Origin: Trypanosoma brucei gambiense DAL972
Taxonomy: Eukaryota; Euglenozoa; Kinetoplastea; Trypanosomatida; Trypanosomatidae
Length of the DNA stretch: 64,000 nucleotides
NCBI RefSeq assembly: GCF_000210295.1
Contig: NC_026739.1
Location: 91,762-155,761 of the forward strand
Direction of reading: 5' to 3'
Shown here: piece after piece, positions 53,393 through 64,000 of the stretch
Layout: every line of letters starts with the position of its first letter
Numbering within the stretch: the stretch's first letter is position 1
Position numbers and translations under genes: made by a program
The notes under the pieces: generated by a model
Databases searched by the model: none
The model's input: only the letters and a program-made list of their open reading frames with translations
What the model was told of the DNA's origin: nothing

Positions 53393-55106
53393 TTAAAAAA
53401 AAAAAACAGCGCGCGCCTTCTAAAAATAATAATAATAATAATATCATTAATTATATTAAAATATTCGTTTTGTTTATATCTTATATCTTATTATTGATCT
53501 TCGCTTCTTCTTTTTGTTTTTTCTTTAAAAGAACGTACACCACCATTGCATGCTTCCTCAACTCTTTTGCCCGCTCTTCTACATTTTCTCTTCTTTTCTG
53601 TTTCTATTTTTCCCCCCCCTTTAAAAAAAAACAAAAAAACAAACTAACTAATTTGCAAAATTTCCCTTCACAGCGCAAAGTTACAAGCATAAGAACTTAT
53701 ATATGCCAAAGAAGGATTGATAATAATAACAATAATAATAATAGCAATCATAATAACAGTCACAACAAAAGGGCGAAAAATAAATGAGTAAAAAAAACAA
53801 AAAACAAAAAACAAAAAAGGAAAAGAAAAGGTAAAAGAAAGAGGACGTGAGAGAGAGAGAGAGAGAGAGAGTTTGTGTGAGGAGGGACAAAAAGATATTT
53901 TGATGGAAAAAGTAACAAAGTAACAAAATAAAAGAAGAAAAAAAGAAAAAGAAAAAGAAGGATGAGGATGAGGGAAAGGGAAAGGGAGAACACACCTGTG
54001 AAGTAACTTACAAATAAAACACACAAAATAAGTACATACACTTACAAATTCACACATGAAAGAAATGATGAAAAGCAACGGCCTTTGGGATGTGTAAACG
54101 AACTTTACTTGACGTACTCGCATCCACTCAAAGAGGTTTTTTTTTTAAAAATTCATTCCGTTATTTCGCCTCATTTCACTTCTTTCCAGTCTTTTTTCTT
54201 TTTTTTTTTCTTATCTTATTTTTTTTTGTGTTTGTGTTTTCTCTTTTCAAGAATTCTTCTCTTGTTGTACCACTAATAATAATAATAATAATACTAATTA
54301 CGGTAATAATAATGACGACCATAAAACATTCTCCTCTAATTGATTCCTTTTTACTCCCATTGCAAAGGAATATATATATATATATATTTAAAAAAAAAAC
54401 CCTCTTCCTTGGGTTTTGAGGGGGGGGGGGGAAAGGATAAAGTTGGTATTGTTGCGGTGGTAAATAAAAATAAAAATAAAAATAAAAATAAAATTAAAAT
54501 TAAAAAACAAACAAACAAACTCTCTCTCTCACTCACTCTTACTTACTTACTCACTCTATTCCTAAAGCTTCTCAGTTTTATTTTTTTCTCTATTATTTTT
54601 TATTTATTGGCATCTCCACATGCACTCCCGTTCCTTTATCTTCTATTTTTCTTTTTTCAACTTTATATATATATATATATATATAAATATTTTCTCTCTC
54701 TCTCTCTCACACTTGTGCCATCACTTATTCATTTACTTATTTATTTGTTTTGTTGCATTATCCATATCCCCACTTTAGTTGTTGTACCCGGTCGCGTTTA
54801 AAAACTTTACAAAAATAAAAAGAAAAGAAAAGAAAAAAAAAGAAGGGAGAGAGAGAAGAAGAAGAATAGTGAGAAAATACAATTTTGGGATCACGCGGAA
54901 AATCAGAGGTTTTTTTTTTTCAAAAAAAAAAATTCAACTCAATTCAATTCAATTCGTTTCTTACTTTTTCTTGTTATTTTTATTGTTAATGTTTTCCCCC
55001 CTTTTTTTTTCTTCTGTTTTTATTTTATTTTATTTATCCGGTTGATTTGCTTATTCACTTATTTGAGTTTTACTTTCACATGCGAAGCAAATTAGAAATA
55101 AAAAAC

Positions 55107-55109
<3 letters not shown>

Positions 55110-55153
<44 letters not shown>
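55110..55153. repeat. (CA)n microsatellite
   Basis: About 21 CA dinucleotides in the gene-free block downstream of the PUF gene. Confidence 0.92.
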
Positions 55154-55330
55154 CAAGCAAAGAAACAGACAACGAATAAGTAAATAAGCCACATGGAAAC
55201 ACAAAGACTCGTACTTTCGAAAGGAGAAAAAAGAAAACAAAAAAAAACAAAAAGAAAGAGGGAGAAAGAGAAAGAGAAAGAGAAAGAGAGAGACAGTATT
55301 AAAAATGGAGCAAAACAAAAAGGCACAAGC

Positions 55331-55372
55331 ACCAACCAACCAACCAACCAACCAACCAACCAACCAACCAAC
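55331..55372. repeat. (CCAA)n microsatellite
   Basis: About ten CCAA tetranucleotides in the same gene-free block. Confidence 0.92.
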
Positions 55373-55832
55373 GAAAAGCAAAAAGAACAAAAAGCACTTG
55401 ACATTATGAGGCCTTATGTTAACATGAACCAACACGACGCCTTCATTTATGCCAAGTACTTAAAGATCCTTTTATTTATTTAATTATTTAATTATTTATT
55501 CACTTTTTTTTACTTTTATTTATTTATTTTTTTTATCTACTTCTTTCCTTCTTCCTTCTTCACTTTCTTTATGCATCTGTATATATATATATATTTATTT
55601 ATTGATTTGCTTCATATTTCCGTTTATATGTTCACTTGTCTCTGTGTCAAAGAACTAAAAAACAAACAAACAAACAAAAACACACAAAGAAGCAACGGAT
55701 GCACAATAAACTCCACCGCACCCTTCAAACAAACAACAAATAAAACAACAGCGATAACGCCACCCTTTGCTGCAAATGCCTCACTACATTTACACTTATA
55801 TTATATTATATACTATATATATATATATACTA

Positions 55833-55864
<32 letters not shown>

Positions 55865-56816
55865 AACAATAGTAATTACTATTACCATTATTACTATTTA
55901 TGTTATATAGGTAAATTCATTTGTTTGTTTGTTTGTTTTTTTAACACAAACACGCGTCGTAAGATAATAAAAAACAATAATAATAATGATAACAGTAATA
56001 ACAGTGACATTCATAATACTAATCATAATGAAAAAAGTGAGTAACAGTAGAGGAAAATGCGGACACGCAAACGTCAAGAAGCAAACAAAAACGAAAAAAA
56101 AAAACTGGAACCGGAACCGAAACCTAAACCCAAAACGCACAACATAAAAAAAAAGACAGGCAAAAAAAACAAAACAAAACAAAACAACAACAACAAAAGA
56201 ACTAAACAAAAACTAAAACAACGATGAAATAACGGGAAACTGTTGGATGAAGAGAAGAAAAATAAAAGAAGGCGGTAAGTAAAGAACAACAACAACAACA
56301 ACAACAACAACAAAGAAAACAACGTTAACTACCAGTAAATAACAACAACAGCACCAAACACCAGCAATAACGAAAAAAAAAAGGGAGCGAAGAGGAAGTA
56401 AAAAAAGAAAAAAAACCAAGAGGAAAAGGTCCCGTTCACACTCGAAGTTATTGCTGCTCTTTTTTTCTTTTTGTTTGCTGTCCTTATTATGATTATTATT
56501 ATCATCATCATCATCATCATTAGGGCTATCATCAGTTTTCTCCCTCTTCCTCTTTCTCTTTCTCTTCAATTATATTATATTATATTATATTATTTCCCGC
56601 TCCCGTTCCCGTTACCGCTTCCATTTTCCCCATCTCCACTGTCCTCCAACCCAATTTCCATGAAAAGCACTTCAATGGCGCCCGCCCGCCCACCACCAGC
56701 ACCACCAGCAGCAGCAGTCAAAACTCCATGCATTTAACAGCGGGCTTAAAGCGAGCAAAACGAGTAATTACTTGAGCGATTAAAAACAGCATCATGATAA
56801 TAATTTATCACCGTCA

Positions 56817-59800
56817 TCATCCCTTCCTGCCGCGTTGCGTTTGCTTTCGTTTATTTGAGCGCGGGCCACTAATCACATCGACAGCCCTCTGAACGTCTGC
56901 CAGCGGACCCCTCACCGATCCGGCGGCGCTGGCGGGTGGTGGTGGTGGTGCCGGTGCGAAACTTCCCAATGAAGCCAAAAGCGCTTTAATGATTTCGACT
57001 TCCTGTGGTTTCATCTGCGGTGTTTCGCCAGCCGTACCGCTGCCATTGATGTTGTAATTGGTGGCTGGCCGATCCATAGGGATATTTGGATGAAACGACG
57101 ACTCGATGACGGAGCGACTGACATCCGCCAGACGGTCGGTGTAACGGTTCCCAATTAAATCCGCCTCACCCGCGTTGACGCCCCTTTCCTGCAAGTGGGT
57201 AATGATACGTTCCCTTGCCTGTTCCATCTTGGAGGCAATACGCTTTCCGAAGTTGTGTTTCATTATTTCAGGGCTGAGTTTATGCAAAAGAAAAAGCAAC
57301 TGAGCAAGCTCAGGACTAATGGGAAGCACATCAAGCATCGTCTGCACAACGTAGTTTCCGTATGAATTCAGGACGATGGCTTCCAATGCCGTGTTTTCCT
57401 GATACGGAGTAACAAATGCAGCGGCAGGCTGGATCATTAACCGCTGCTGTGGGTCCTGTTCCCCCAAAACGTAATCCATCCCCATTAACCTCGCTGACAT
57501 CCCTGTGTTGATTGTGGACCTATTAAATAAGAATCGACACAATTCTAGCTTGGCGCTCGGCGCACACCCCCGCACAATTTTCTCCACCACGTTGGAAGCG
57601 AACTTGTTCGCGCATAGAAGTTCGAGGGCTGGTCCTGCACAGTGAGCGGCTTCATTAACCACGTGTCGCTGTGACTGCGAGTTGCACATGCTGATGAGGT
57701 GAGTCACCACATAGTTTCCATAGGGATTTAGGGAGAGTTGCAACATGTGACGGAGTATTGCTTTTTGAGTTCGTTGCAGATGCACATTTATTGCGTGGTC
57801 CATACACTTCTGAACGACGCAGCAGCCGTGTTTATCGTTACAGACATCCACGGTGTCCTTCACAATGACATCGTACAGAAATGTTAGATCCTTCTGCGAG
57901 ATGCATTGAAGCAGCTTTTGAATAACGTGACCACCGTTAAGATCCGTCATAAGCTGCAGCGTTCCACGCTGAAGCGCCCGACAAACTACTTGGACTTCTT
58001 GACTAGAGCGAAGTGAATCAATTAACTTTTGTACAGCGTAGTTTCCATGCGGGGAGATGGCAACATCGCACAGGGAAGCCGATATATGATAGTCCAGCAA
58101 CCGCATCCGTTCCTCATCCGGCGCAACCTCAAGCAGTTTCTGGACCAAAAAATTTCCGTACGGGTCTTTCATAACATCTGTAAGCACCGGCAACAACTCG
58201 GAGATAACTTTTTGCACCTCTGAGGAGTGGAATGGAAAGCGCTCGAGCACGGATTGTAACATACGACAACCCTGTTGGTCGGCTGCCAGCTTCACGATGC
58301 GGCCACCGTGGAGGGGCATTTGAACAGGGGCCCGCGAGCGCGCCGCTGCGTCGTGTGAGTTTTGTGAACCGGAAGCAGTAAAAGCAGCAGACTGGCCGTT
58401 TTCACTCATCATACTTCCGGCTAACGCCGTCACGTTTAGATCTCGTTGCTGCATAACTGGGTGAGAACTGTAGTGGCGGTGATGAACCACTTTTGTTGCT
58501 AACCGCATGAGAGCATCGGCATCTTCTTCAGCACGGAGCAAAGCAGTGGGATCTGCAAAGGCCGCGTGCACATCCCTCGCCTTTTCGCCGCTCCACCCCT
58601 TTCCTTGGTGCTCGGAGCCCGACATAAATGAGATTCGCCTGTTGGGATTGGTCCCAGATGTTTGCATCATATCTATCGTGCTGTTGTTCCTGCTGCCGTG
58701 GCTCATGATGGGATTCCGGTTTACCGCACCGGAAGCTGCCGACGAGAGCGTGAACCGTTCGTACGGCTGTCCTGAACGCAGTGGGTAGGTGTCGTGCAAC
58801 CCCTGCTTCTGGTGCTGCTGCTGACGTTGGTAATCGGCCATTCCGGCACTACGACCTCCAAGCAACAAATCGCTTTCCTGTGGCGGTAGCCTCTCTGGGT
58901 GTGCCAACTGGCTGTAGGAAGAATCACTTGTGGGACGTATACCCAAATTTGATCCCCACCTCCCGCTCGTTCTGCGAGTATTTGGTGTGCATAAAGGCGA
59001 CAACTCGTCCAGAAGATTAATACCGCCAATCGCCTCATTGAGACAATGTGCATCACTTCTGCTTGCGTGGACATCCTTGGTTTCTCCACCTGTTACTTGA
59101 TCAACAGCATCACCCCAGTCAAGTCGTGCAATAAATCCCGGTGAAGGATCTCCAGCCAGCTCAAGTGGTTCCCCTGTTCGCTGAGTTGTGATCCCGGCGG
59201 TGTTGTTCGCATTGGCAGAAGCCACTGTGGTGGAATTCGCTGCAGCGGCGGCAGCAATAGCGGCGACGCCACTGATGGCAGCACCGTGTGCGGATTCCGA
59301 CCTGGTGGCGCGGGCGCTGTACACAGAAGGTGTAAGCCCTGCGGCTACCGAAGTGGGGGATACGGATGGTGTGGTAGCGCTACCCTCCGCAGGTTCGCCA
59401 AGGTGCTGACAACTACGGCGGCGGTAAGCACAAGGTGTAAAGGTACTACTTCCTTCAACCATTAACAGACCTCCCTCAGGGGCGAGAGGCGAAACCTCCA
59501 ATGACGTTGTCGCTCCGACTATTGAGCGTGTGAAGGTGTTATCGTCCACAGGTCGCCCCACACTCCGCGGACATGGCGGTGAGTTTCCCCAGAGTGAGCA
59601 CTGTTTCACATCCATTGGAGAATTGCCAGCGGAAGGGCCTCCCAAAAGACTGGCGTTGTGGCGGCGCTCCCAAATGCGTTCTGAGAACTCGTCGCCTCCC
59701 CCTCTTGTTACCATTGCGGTTGCGCATCCTTTTCCATTTCCTGAATTTCCATCTACGCCAGTCACCTCGGCACTGGCCTCCATTGTAAGGTCACTAATGT

Positions 59801-59918
59801 TGATGTTAGAGCACCCGTGACGTCTTGCCTCGAGCTCCCGCGCTGCCTCCACCGCAGCCACTTGCGCGAGGAGGGTTGAAAGTTTAGACGTTATGTTTTC
59901 TTCCTCCATGGTTGTCAT
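56817..59918 (-). CDS. PUF (Pumilio-family) RNA-binding protein (1033 aa)
   Basis: Binds specific mRNA 3' UTR sequences to control decay or translation. The first ATG is at 59916-59918; the frame is open to a TTG at 59942. Residues 1-540 are low-complexity (S, A, G, Q, H) and probably disordered. A C-terminal Pumilio domain (about 545-895) has eight repeats with base-contacting motifs in order GCRMLQ, GNFLVQ, GNYAVQ, GGHVIQ, GCCVVQ, GNYVVT, ASNVVE and GNYVVQ. Repeats are about 36-42 residues apart except repeats 7-8, separated by about 80 residues because of an insertion containing MGMDYVLGEQDPQQRLM. A proline/alanine-rich segment and a very basic tail (SNKRKQTQRGRKG) follow. T. brucei has several PUF genes; I do not assign a number. 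Confidence 0.96.
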   Translation of the reverse strand: MTTMEEENITSKLSTLLAQVAAVEAARELEARRHGCSNINISDLTMEASAEVTGVDGNSGNGKGCATAMVTRGGGDEFSERIWERRHNASLLGGPSAGNSPMDVKQCSLWGNSPPCPRSVGRPVDDNTFTRSIVGATTSLEVSPLAPEGGLLMVEGSSTFTPCAYRRRSCQHLGEPAEGSATTPSVSPTSVAAGLTPSVYSARATRSESAHGAAISGVAAIAAAAAANSTTVASANANNTAGITTQRTGEPLELAGDPSPGFIARLDWGDAVDQVTGGETKDVHASRSDAHCLNEAIGGINLLDELSPLCTPNTRRTSGRWGSNLGIRPTSDSSYSQLAHPERLPPQESDLLLGGRSAGMADYQRQQQHQKQGLHDTYPLRSGQPYERFTLSSAASGAVNRNPIMSHGSRNNSTIDMMQTSGTNPNRRISFMSGSEHQGKGWSGEKARDVHAAFADPTALLRAEEDADALMRLATKVVHHRHYSSHPVMQQRDLNVTALAGSMMSENGQSAAFTASGSQNSHDAAARSRAPVQMPLHGGRIVKLAADQQGCRMLQSVLERFPFHSSEVQKVISELLPVLTDVMKDPYGNFLVQKLLEVAPDEERMRLLDYHISASLCDVAISPHGNYAVQKLIDSLRSSQEVQVVCRALQRGTLQLMTDLNGGHVIQKLLQCISQKDLTFLYDVIVKDTVDVCNDKHGCCVVQKCMDHAINVHLQRTQKAILRHMLQLSLNPYGNYVVTHLISMCNSQSQRHVVNEAAHCAGPALELLCANKFASNVVEKIVRGCAPSAKLELCRFLFNRSTINTGMSARLMGMDYVLGEQDPQQRLMIQPAAAFVTPYQENTALEAIVLNSYGNYVVQTMLDVLPISPELAQLLFLLHKLSPEIMKHNFGKRIASKMEQARERIITHLQERGVNAGEADLIGNRYTDRLADVSRSVIESSFHPNIPMDRPATNYNINGSGTAGETPQMKPQEVEIIKALLASLGSFAPAPPPPPASAAGSVRGPLADVQRAVDVISGPRSNKRKQTQRGRKG

Positions 59919-61525
59919 GATCCGGCGCGAGGGATGTAACAATTATTCTCGTCTTTTCTTCTCTTTTTCTTTTTTTCCCCTCCTCTCCTCTCCCGTTCAC
60001 TTCTTTCCGTTTCCCTCTCTCTATTGCTTCGTGGTCTCACTACAGCAGTAGTTGCTGGGATCCCAACCAGCACCTAAAAATATCAAAAAAAAAAAAAGAA
60101 AAACCTACAAAAGAGAAAAATTATATTTTTTCCTCTGGCCGGTGCTTCAACCTTTCCGTTACTACCTCTTCGTTTTATTCCTCTTCTCCCCTCTATTTTC
60201 TTCTCTTGATAGCTTCTTCTTTCCGTTTCTATTCGAGTATGCGTATCTTTATATTTATTTATATATTTGTGTGGCTATATATCTTTTCGTGTGTATATTT
60301 CTTCCTCCCTTAGGAGTCACTGAGAGTTTTTTTTTGTTGTTCCCTTCTCTTTCCCTGCAATCCACCTTCCTTTTGGTTAACAAATATATGTTGTATGTAT
60401 ATATATATATATATATTAGCGGTTTGGACGGAAGTGTGAACACGTCGTGATGCGAAATTGGACGACAAAAAAAAAAAGAGTCAAAGAAAAGAGAAGAGAA
60501 GAAACAGGATCAAAATGTTGGGAAAGGTAATGGAAAGGAAAATAATAATAATAATAATAATGACACAAAATGTTACGAGGCCCTTTGCCAGTTTCTCTCT
60601 TTAAACGTATGGTATTTAAGTAGGAGCGCTTCTACACGCGTACTCCACAACTCCTTTTCTGTGCTTCTGGGCACATCAATAAAAGAAAAATAACCTCTCC
60701 GGTAACACGAAAAGGAATGAGCCGTTTAATTTTTATTTAGCCTCTTTCTTTCCGTGACTTTTCTATTCTATGTTTACTTCCTCGTGCATTCATTCGGTTT
60801 CATGTCGAGAAGCTGCCCAGTAAGCGGGAGGAAATACACAAGAAATGTTAAAACGTAACAAAAAAAAACAAACAATTAATTGACAGAAGAGAAAAAGAAC
60901 TCGCCCGTATAGATATGTATGTTTGTTTATTTGCATGACACACCAGCAGACTAAGTGGAACTAAAGTTTAGAATCACAGTAGTAACACCAATAATAATAA
61001 TAATAACAGTTGTAATCGTAGTAATGGTTTTTCTTTTGTGTGATCATTCCCTCTTCCGGCCATTCAATGTGAGTAAGCATCCGCAATATAAAACCAAAAA
61101 AGATATGTGAATGTTTGTGGGAGAAGTAACGCAAGAATCAATACGGAATGACCGCATCATCATGCTTTCATTCCGCTTCCTTGCAAGAAAGTTGTTGTGA
61201 TGACGGTTATAATGAAGTGTCATTTCGTCACCTTCTTTTTTCCTTTTCTCGCCTCCGCGGGTAGAAGGCGGCGTCACTAATAAGAAAGTATAATAAGTGA
61301 CAAAACAACAACAACAACTGTTTCTCACTTTAAGAGAAGGGCACATACACAGAAACACAAAAAAGTCAAAAAGAAGGAAAAGTGGACGCGGTCCAGCACG
61401 GAGAAGTTAAGTAGAAAGCGACACTGTCGCCAAAAGCAAAGAGGAAAACTAAAACATAATACAATACAACAATACATGCGCACACACGCCGCTATGTGTT
61501 TTGTTTATTCCTTTTTTTTTTCCAT
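59919..61525. other. Intergenic region upstream of the PUF gene
   Basis: On the minus strand two pyrimidine tracts (about 60077-60118) with AG near 60075 and 60105 are the likely splice site, giving a PUF leader of about 150 nt. The rest has TA (60396-60417), AAT (60539-60561) and similar tracts, and is probably the 3' UTR of the gene at 61526-62116. No gene is seen. Confidence 0.65.
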
Positions 61526-62116
61526 TCACACGTTCGGATCAATCGCAATTCTTTCCTTCATTAGCGCCCTCCATTCGTTTTCACAACGCTCGAACATCTC
61601 CCTCGCCTCCGTTTCCTGTTGGGCCGTTGTCCTCCACCACCAGCCTGTGGTTTCATTTTCCCTCAATGTGGCCGCAAGAGCTGCAGCGGATTCATACCGC
61701 CGTTTTAATATTAACGCCCGCACAGCGATATCATCCAACCGCTTCACATCCTCAAGTCGGGCTTCATGTAAACCTCCCGGACCAATGGGGCTCAGCAGCA
61801 GAAGAAATGTTGCCGTTCCAAAGGTGCCGAAAGCCCACATCGCCTGCCGCTGCTGCGCTAATCGCCGCGGGTGCCGAATGCGCCAAACCCGATGGATGCG
61901 GCGGTATTGCCATGAGGCGAGAAGACCCACAACCCCAGCGGAGGCAACTGCGAGAACTAAAAGCGCCTGTCCCGCCTTTACGTAACGTTCAGCACTCAAA
62001 AGCAAACGACTGGCAGCCTTTTCCGTGCTGTTGTAGAGAAGTTGAGCGCCCACTGCACCCTCTTCGCAGTCATTTTTGAGACTTGAGGAATTACTAGGCG
62101 TTGTCGTTGCGGTCAT
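61526..62116 (-). CDS. Hypothetical membrane protein, two spans (196 aa)
   Basis: Not recognised. The ATG at 62114-62116 begins MTATTTPSNSSSLKND. Two hydrophobic segments stand out: residues 49-70 (GQALLVLAVASAGVVGLLA) and 91-111 (AMWAFGTFGTATFLLLLSPI). They are separated by a very basic loop (YRRIHRVWRIRHPRRLAQQR) that should face the cytosol or a matrix. A C-terminal helix-rich domain (about 115-196, with RRYESAAALAATLRE and QETEAREMFERCENEWRAL) is probably a coiled coil on one face. A hairpin membrane topology with both ends on the same side is inferred. Organelle location cannot be told; the basic loop would suit a mitochondrial or peroxisomal membrane. Confidence 0.8.
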   Translation of the reverse strand: MTATTTPSNSSSLKNDCEEGAVGAQLLYNSTEKAASRLLLSAERYVKAGQALLVLAVASAGVVGLLASWQYRRIHRVWRIRHPRRLAQQRQAMWAFGTFGTATFLLLLSPIGPGGLHEARLEDVKRLDDIAVRALILKRRYESAAALAATLRENETTGWWWRTTAQQETEAREMFERCENEWRALMKERIAIDPNV

Positions 62117-62271
62117 TTATGATTTTGCTTTTGCTTTTGATATTCTTTCTCTTTCTCTCTTTCTCTTTTTTTTTTTTTTCTAGTATATGTCTTGTCCTCG
62201 CTCCTTGTAACGAGTGTGACGGCTCCACCACCCCGAGGAGACAAAGGCAGCAAAAAAACTATGTAACTCAT

Positions 62272-62302
<31 letters not shown>

Positions 62303-62766
62303 CAAAAACGCAAAACAACAACAACAACAAGAACAGCGGCAAGAACAACACCAAAAAAAAAAAGAAGAGAGAAAGATAATTATCAGGAATGAAAACTATA
62401 TGTGTCGCAGAAGACAATCGTGCATACGAACAACGCGTGGGAGACGAAATATTGTCATGTGAAACAGCACGATGCACACGATGGGTAAAACAATACTAAC
62501 TACAAACCTGTCGTACGTATACGAGTACATAACCACTCTTCTCTCTTCTATTCTGCCTTCTTGTACACCTTCTCCCCACTTACCCGCAATGCACACACAC
62601 ACGGCAGACAAAAGCTCGTCTCAACATCTATTAGTGGACACACCACACATATACATAAAAATAAGTAAATATTCACCACAACGACAACAACAACAACACC
62701 GACAGATAAACCAACAGGGATGCGGGGAGGGGAGGGGACGGGAGCAAACCGGTGGAACGTTGCACT

Positions 62767-62798
<32 letters not shown>

Positions 62799-63729
62799 TA
62801 TATATCAATTTCTGGCATTTTTGTTTGTCTATTTGGCCTCTGCGATTCGTGTTTTGGTACCCTCCAGGTTGTGCTAAGCCCCCCCCTCTCCTCCTCCTCC
62901 CCCCTCCCCTCAAAAAAAAAAAAAAGAGAGGATCGAAACGACATAACAACAAAAGCAGAATAGGGCTACATTTAATCTACTCTCCCTTCCTCCCTTTCTC
63001 TCTCTCTCTCTCTCCTTCTTTTTTTTTTCTTTCATTCTATTTTCCACTCTACATTTCCCCTTTCATCATGTCGGTTTCGCCTTCACTTCAGTTTTGTCAC
63101 TCCCACCCGCAACGCCACAAATTCTCCATATGCACAGAAAAGATAAAATAAAATGGAGCAGCTGCAGCAACAACGACAAACAAAGAAAAAAAAAAAGGAA
63201 CAGAAAAAAAAAAAAGGGCCATGCACGCCAACGTGTAAAATATCAACCGCAACAACGGAAACCCTTATTTTTTTTTCCCTCCTCCTCCTCCTCCAATTCG
63301 TTTACTTATTTATTGTCTCTGGGACGGGTAGCAAATTGTGATAGTTCGTTGTTAACAAAAGAGAGAGAGAGAAAAAAAAAAAAGAAGCGTAAACAACTGA
63401 ACAAAAACAACAAGCGACGTAAATAACAAAGGAAGAGGAACAGGAAAACAACGAAAAAACGAAAGGGGGAAAAAAACGATCATAAGGGAAGGGCACACAG
63501 AGGCGCAACCAAAGCAAGGTTTAAGCGTCATGCCGGAGAGAAGGAAAAAAAAAAAACACGCAAAATAAAATAAAGTTAAAAAAAAAAAAGAGACGAACAG
63601 AACTAACCAACCAACCAAACGCAAAAACAAAACAAGAAAGAAAACGGCCAAACAAACACGAAAACGTGTGTATGTGTGTGGGAGGGGAGGAGGAGAAAGG
63701 AGAGGGAAGAAGTAAGATAACATCCTTAT
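62117..63729. other. Intergenic region with CA, TA and CT tracts
   Basis: No supportable gene. Simple tracts include CT (62138-62170), (CA)n (62272-62299), TA (62768-62782), C/T runs (62880-62910), (TC)n (62994-63014) and long A-runs (63184-63214). The A-rich block at 62350-62380 is pyrimidine-rich on the minus strand and may be the splice signal of the gene to its left. The rest is probably 3' UTR of the GST-like gene. Confidence 0.65.
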
Positions 63730-64000
63730 CTACATGATGTTTATCTTCAGCGCCGTTCTCAGGTTATCCGCTACGGGAAGGCGCATGATAACCCTGCTGT
63801 ACTGCGTCAGCGTTGGGCACTTCTGCTTGACGAGTGGCATCAGCAGTTTTGTTGTGGCTGCCTGTACGATGGCCATTGACACGACAAGGTCTGCCGCTGT
63901 GAGAGAGTCACCTACCAAAAAAATAATATCACTTGGTGGAGCTACATTCCGTTGTGATGCAATTGTTACGGGCCGTGGGGTACCTGCACTTCCGCGTGGC
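63730..64000 (-). CDS. GST-fold protein, C-terminus (partial)
   Basis: The gene enters from the right edge; about 89 codons are visible, ending at a stop at 63730-63732. The sequence IIFLVGDSLTAADLVVSMAIV is the hallmark of the glutathione-S-transferase C-terminal helical domain: the D of TAADL is the N-cap aspartate conserved in that fold. The downstream helices (CPTLTQYSRVIMRLPV) also fit. GST-C domains occur in glutathione transferases, EF1B-gamma, some aminoacyl-tRNA synthetases and their scaffold proteins. The short extent leaves the class open. It is on the same strand as, and upstream of, the two-span membrane protein gene. Confidence 0.75.
   Translation of the reverse strand, partial: PRGSAGTPRPVTIASQRNVAPPSDIIFLVGDSLTAADLVVSMAIVQAATTKLLMPLVKQKCPTLTQYSRVIMRLPVADNLRTALKINIM

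Larger units (their letters stand above)
50083..56816. other. 6.7-kb gene-free, simple-repeat-rich region (probable long 3' UTR/intergenic)
   Basis: No supportable gene. Almost every stretch is homopolymer or microsatellite: TTTA (about 50678-50709), TA (50851-50870), AAAC (51418-51447), TAA (52380-52397), TA (53370-53392), GA (53850-53871), CA (55110-55153), CCAA (55331-55372), CAA (56287-56313), ATC (56500-56520). The frames present are low-complexity K/N/F/Y/V peptides. All of it lies downstream of the minus-strand PUF gene, so part is presumably its 3' UTR. Confidence 0.8.

Noticed and set aside
53167..53787. 206-codon plus-strand frame in the repeat-rich region
   Set aside because: Translation is K/N/Y runs from A-rich microsatellites; no codon bias, wrong strand for the cluster.

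Overview
The window looks like nuclear DNA of an African trypanosome of the Trypanosoma brucei group. Intron-free genes lie head to tail in long same-strand clusters. Gene starts are preceded by poly-pyrimidine tracts and AG trans-splice acceptors, and intergenic DNA is full of CA/TA/TTTA simple repeats. There is a tandem array of ESAG4-type receptor adenylate cyclases (GRESAG4), a family typical of these parasites. Gene order (RRP45-like, AlaRS, dephospho-CoA kinase, eL14, DEAH/DEVH helicase, phosphatase, cyclase array, PUF protein) agrees with my memory of T. brucei chromosome 6; this was not checked by a search.

Layout. (1) 1-21,250, minus-strand cluster: the 5' end of an RNase-PH-like exosome subunit; a probable mitochondrial hypothetical protein; a low-complexity hypothetical protein; alanyl-tRNA synthetase; dephospho-CoA kinase with a C-terminal membrane segment; ribosomal protein eL14; a beta-rich/C2-like hypothetical protein; an R3H-DEVH RNA helicase; and a secreted or lumenal PPP-type phosphatase. 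(2) 21,250-27,950, divergent strand-switch region: no clear genes, one degenerate coding relic, and the likely transcription start zone for both flanking clusters. (3) 28,000-46,400, plus-strand array of four GRESAG4 copies: copy 1 complete, copy 2 lacking its 5' end at a gap, copy 3 truncated immediately after its membrane span, copy 4 running into a gap. Three 100-101 bp N gaps, two single N's and stray gene fragments (a kinase tail, a secreted-protein start, an unknown C-terminus) show that the array is a scaffold of pieces. (4) 46,500-49,720, convergent strand-switch region: an 82-bp-arm inverted repeat next to a (CA)55 tract, the likely termination zone. (5) 49,720-64,000, second minus-strand cluster: a small coiled-coil protein, a long gene-free AT-rich stretch, a PUF RNA-binding protein, a two-span membrane protein and the C-terminus of a GST-fold protein.

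Most of the minus-strand genes serve housekeeping RNA and protein metabolism (exosome, tRNA charging, ribosome, helicase, PUF regulator) and CoA synthesis. The cyclase array is the fast-evolving accessory part: copies differ by shuffled SNPs, one replaced patch of about 20 residues, alternative C-termini and a lost catalytic domain.

No wholly new system was found. The points most worth checking are a candidate non-AUG mitochondrial start in AlaRS, the receptor-only cyclase copy, the hairpin at the convergent strand switch, a 237-bp element shared in inverted orientation by the cyclase upstream regions and a distant locus, and the predicted PUF recognition code. Starts were chosen at ATG codons. 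Several reading frames stay open upstream to TTG or GTG codons, and those extensions were not used.
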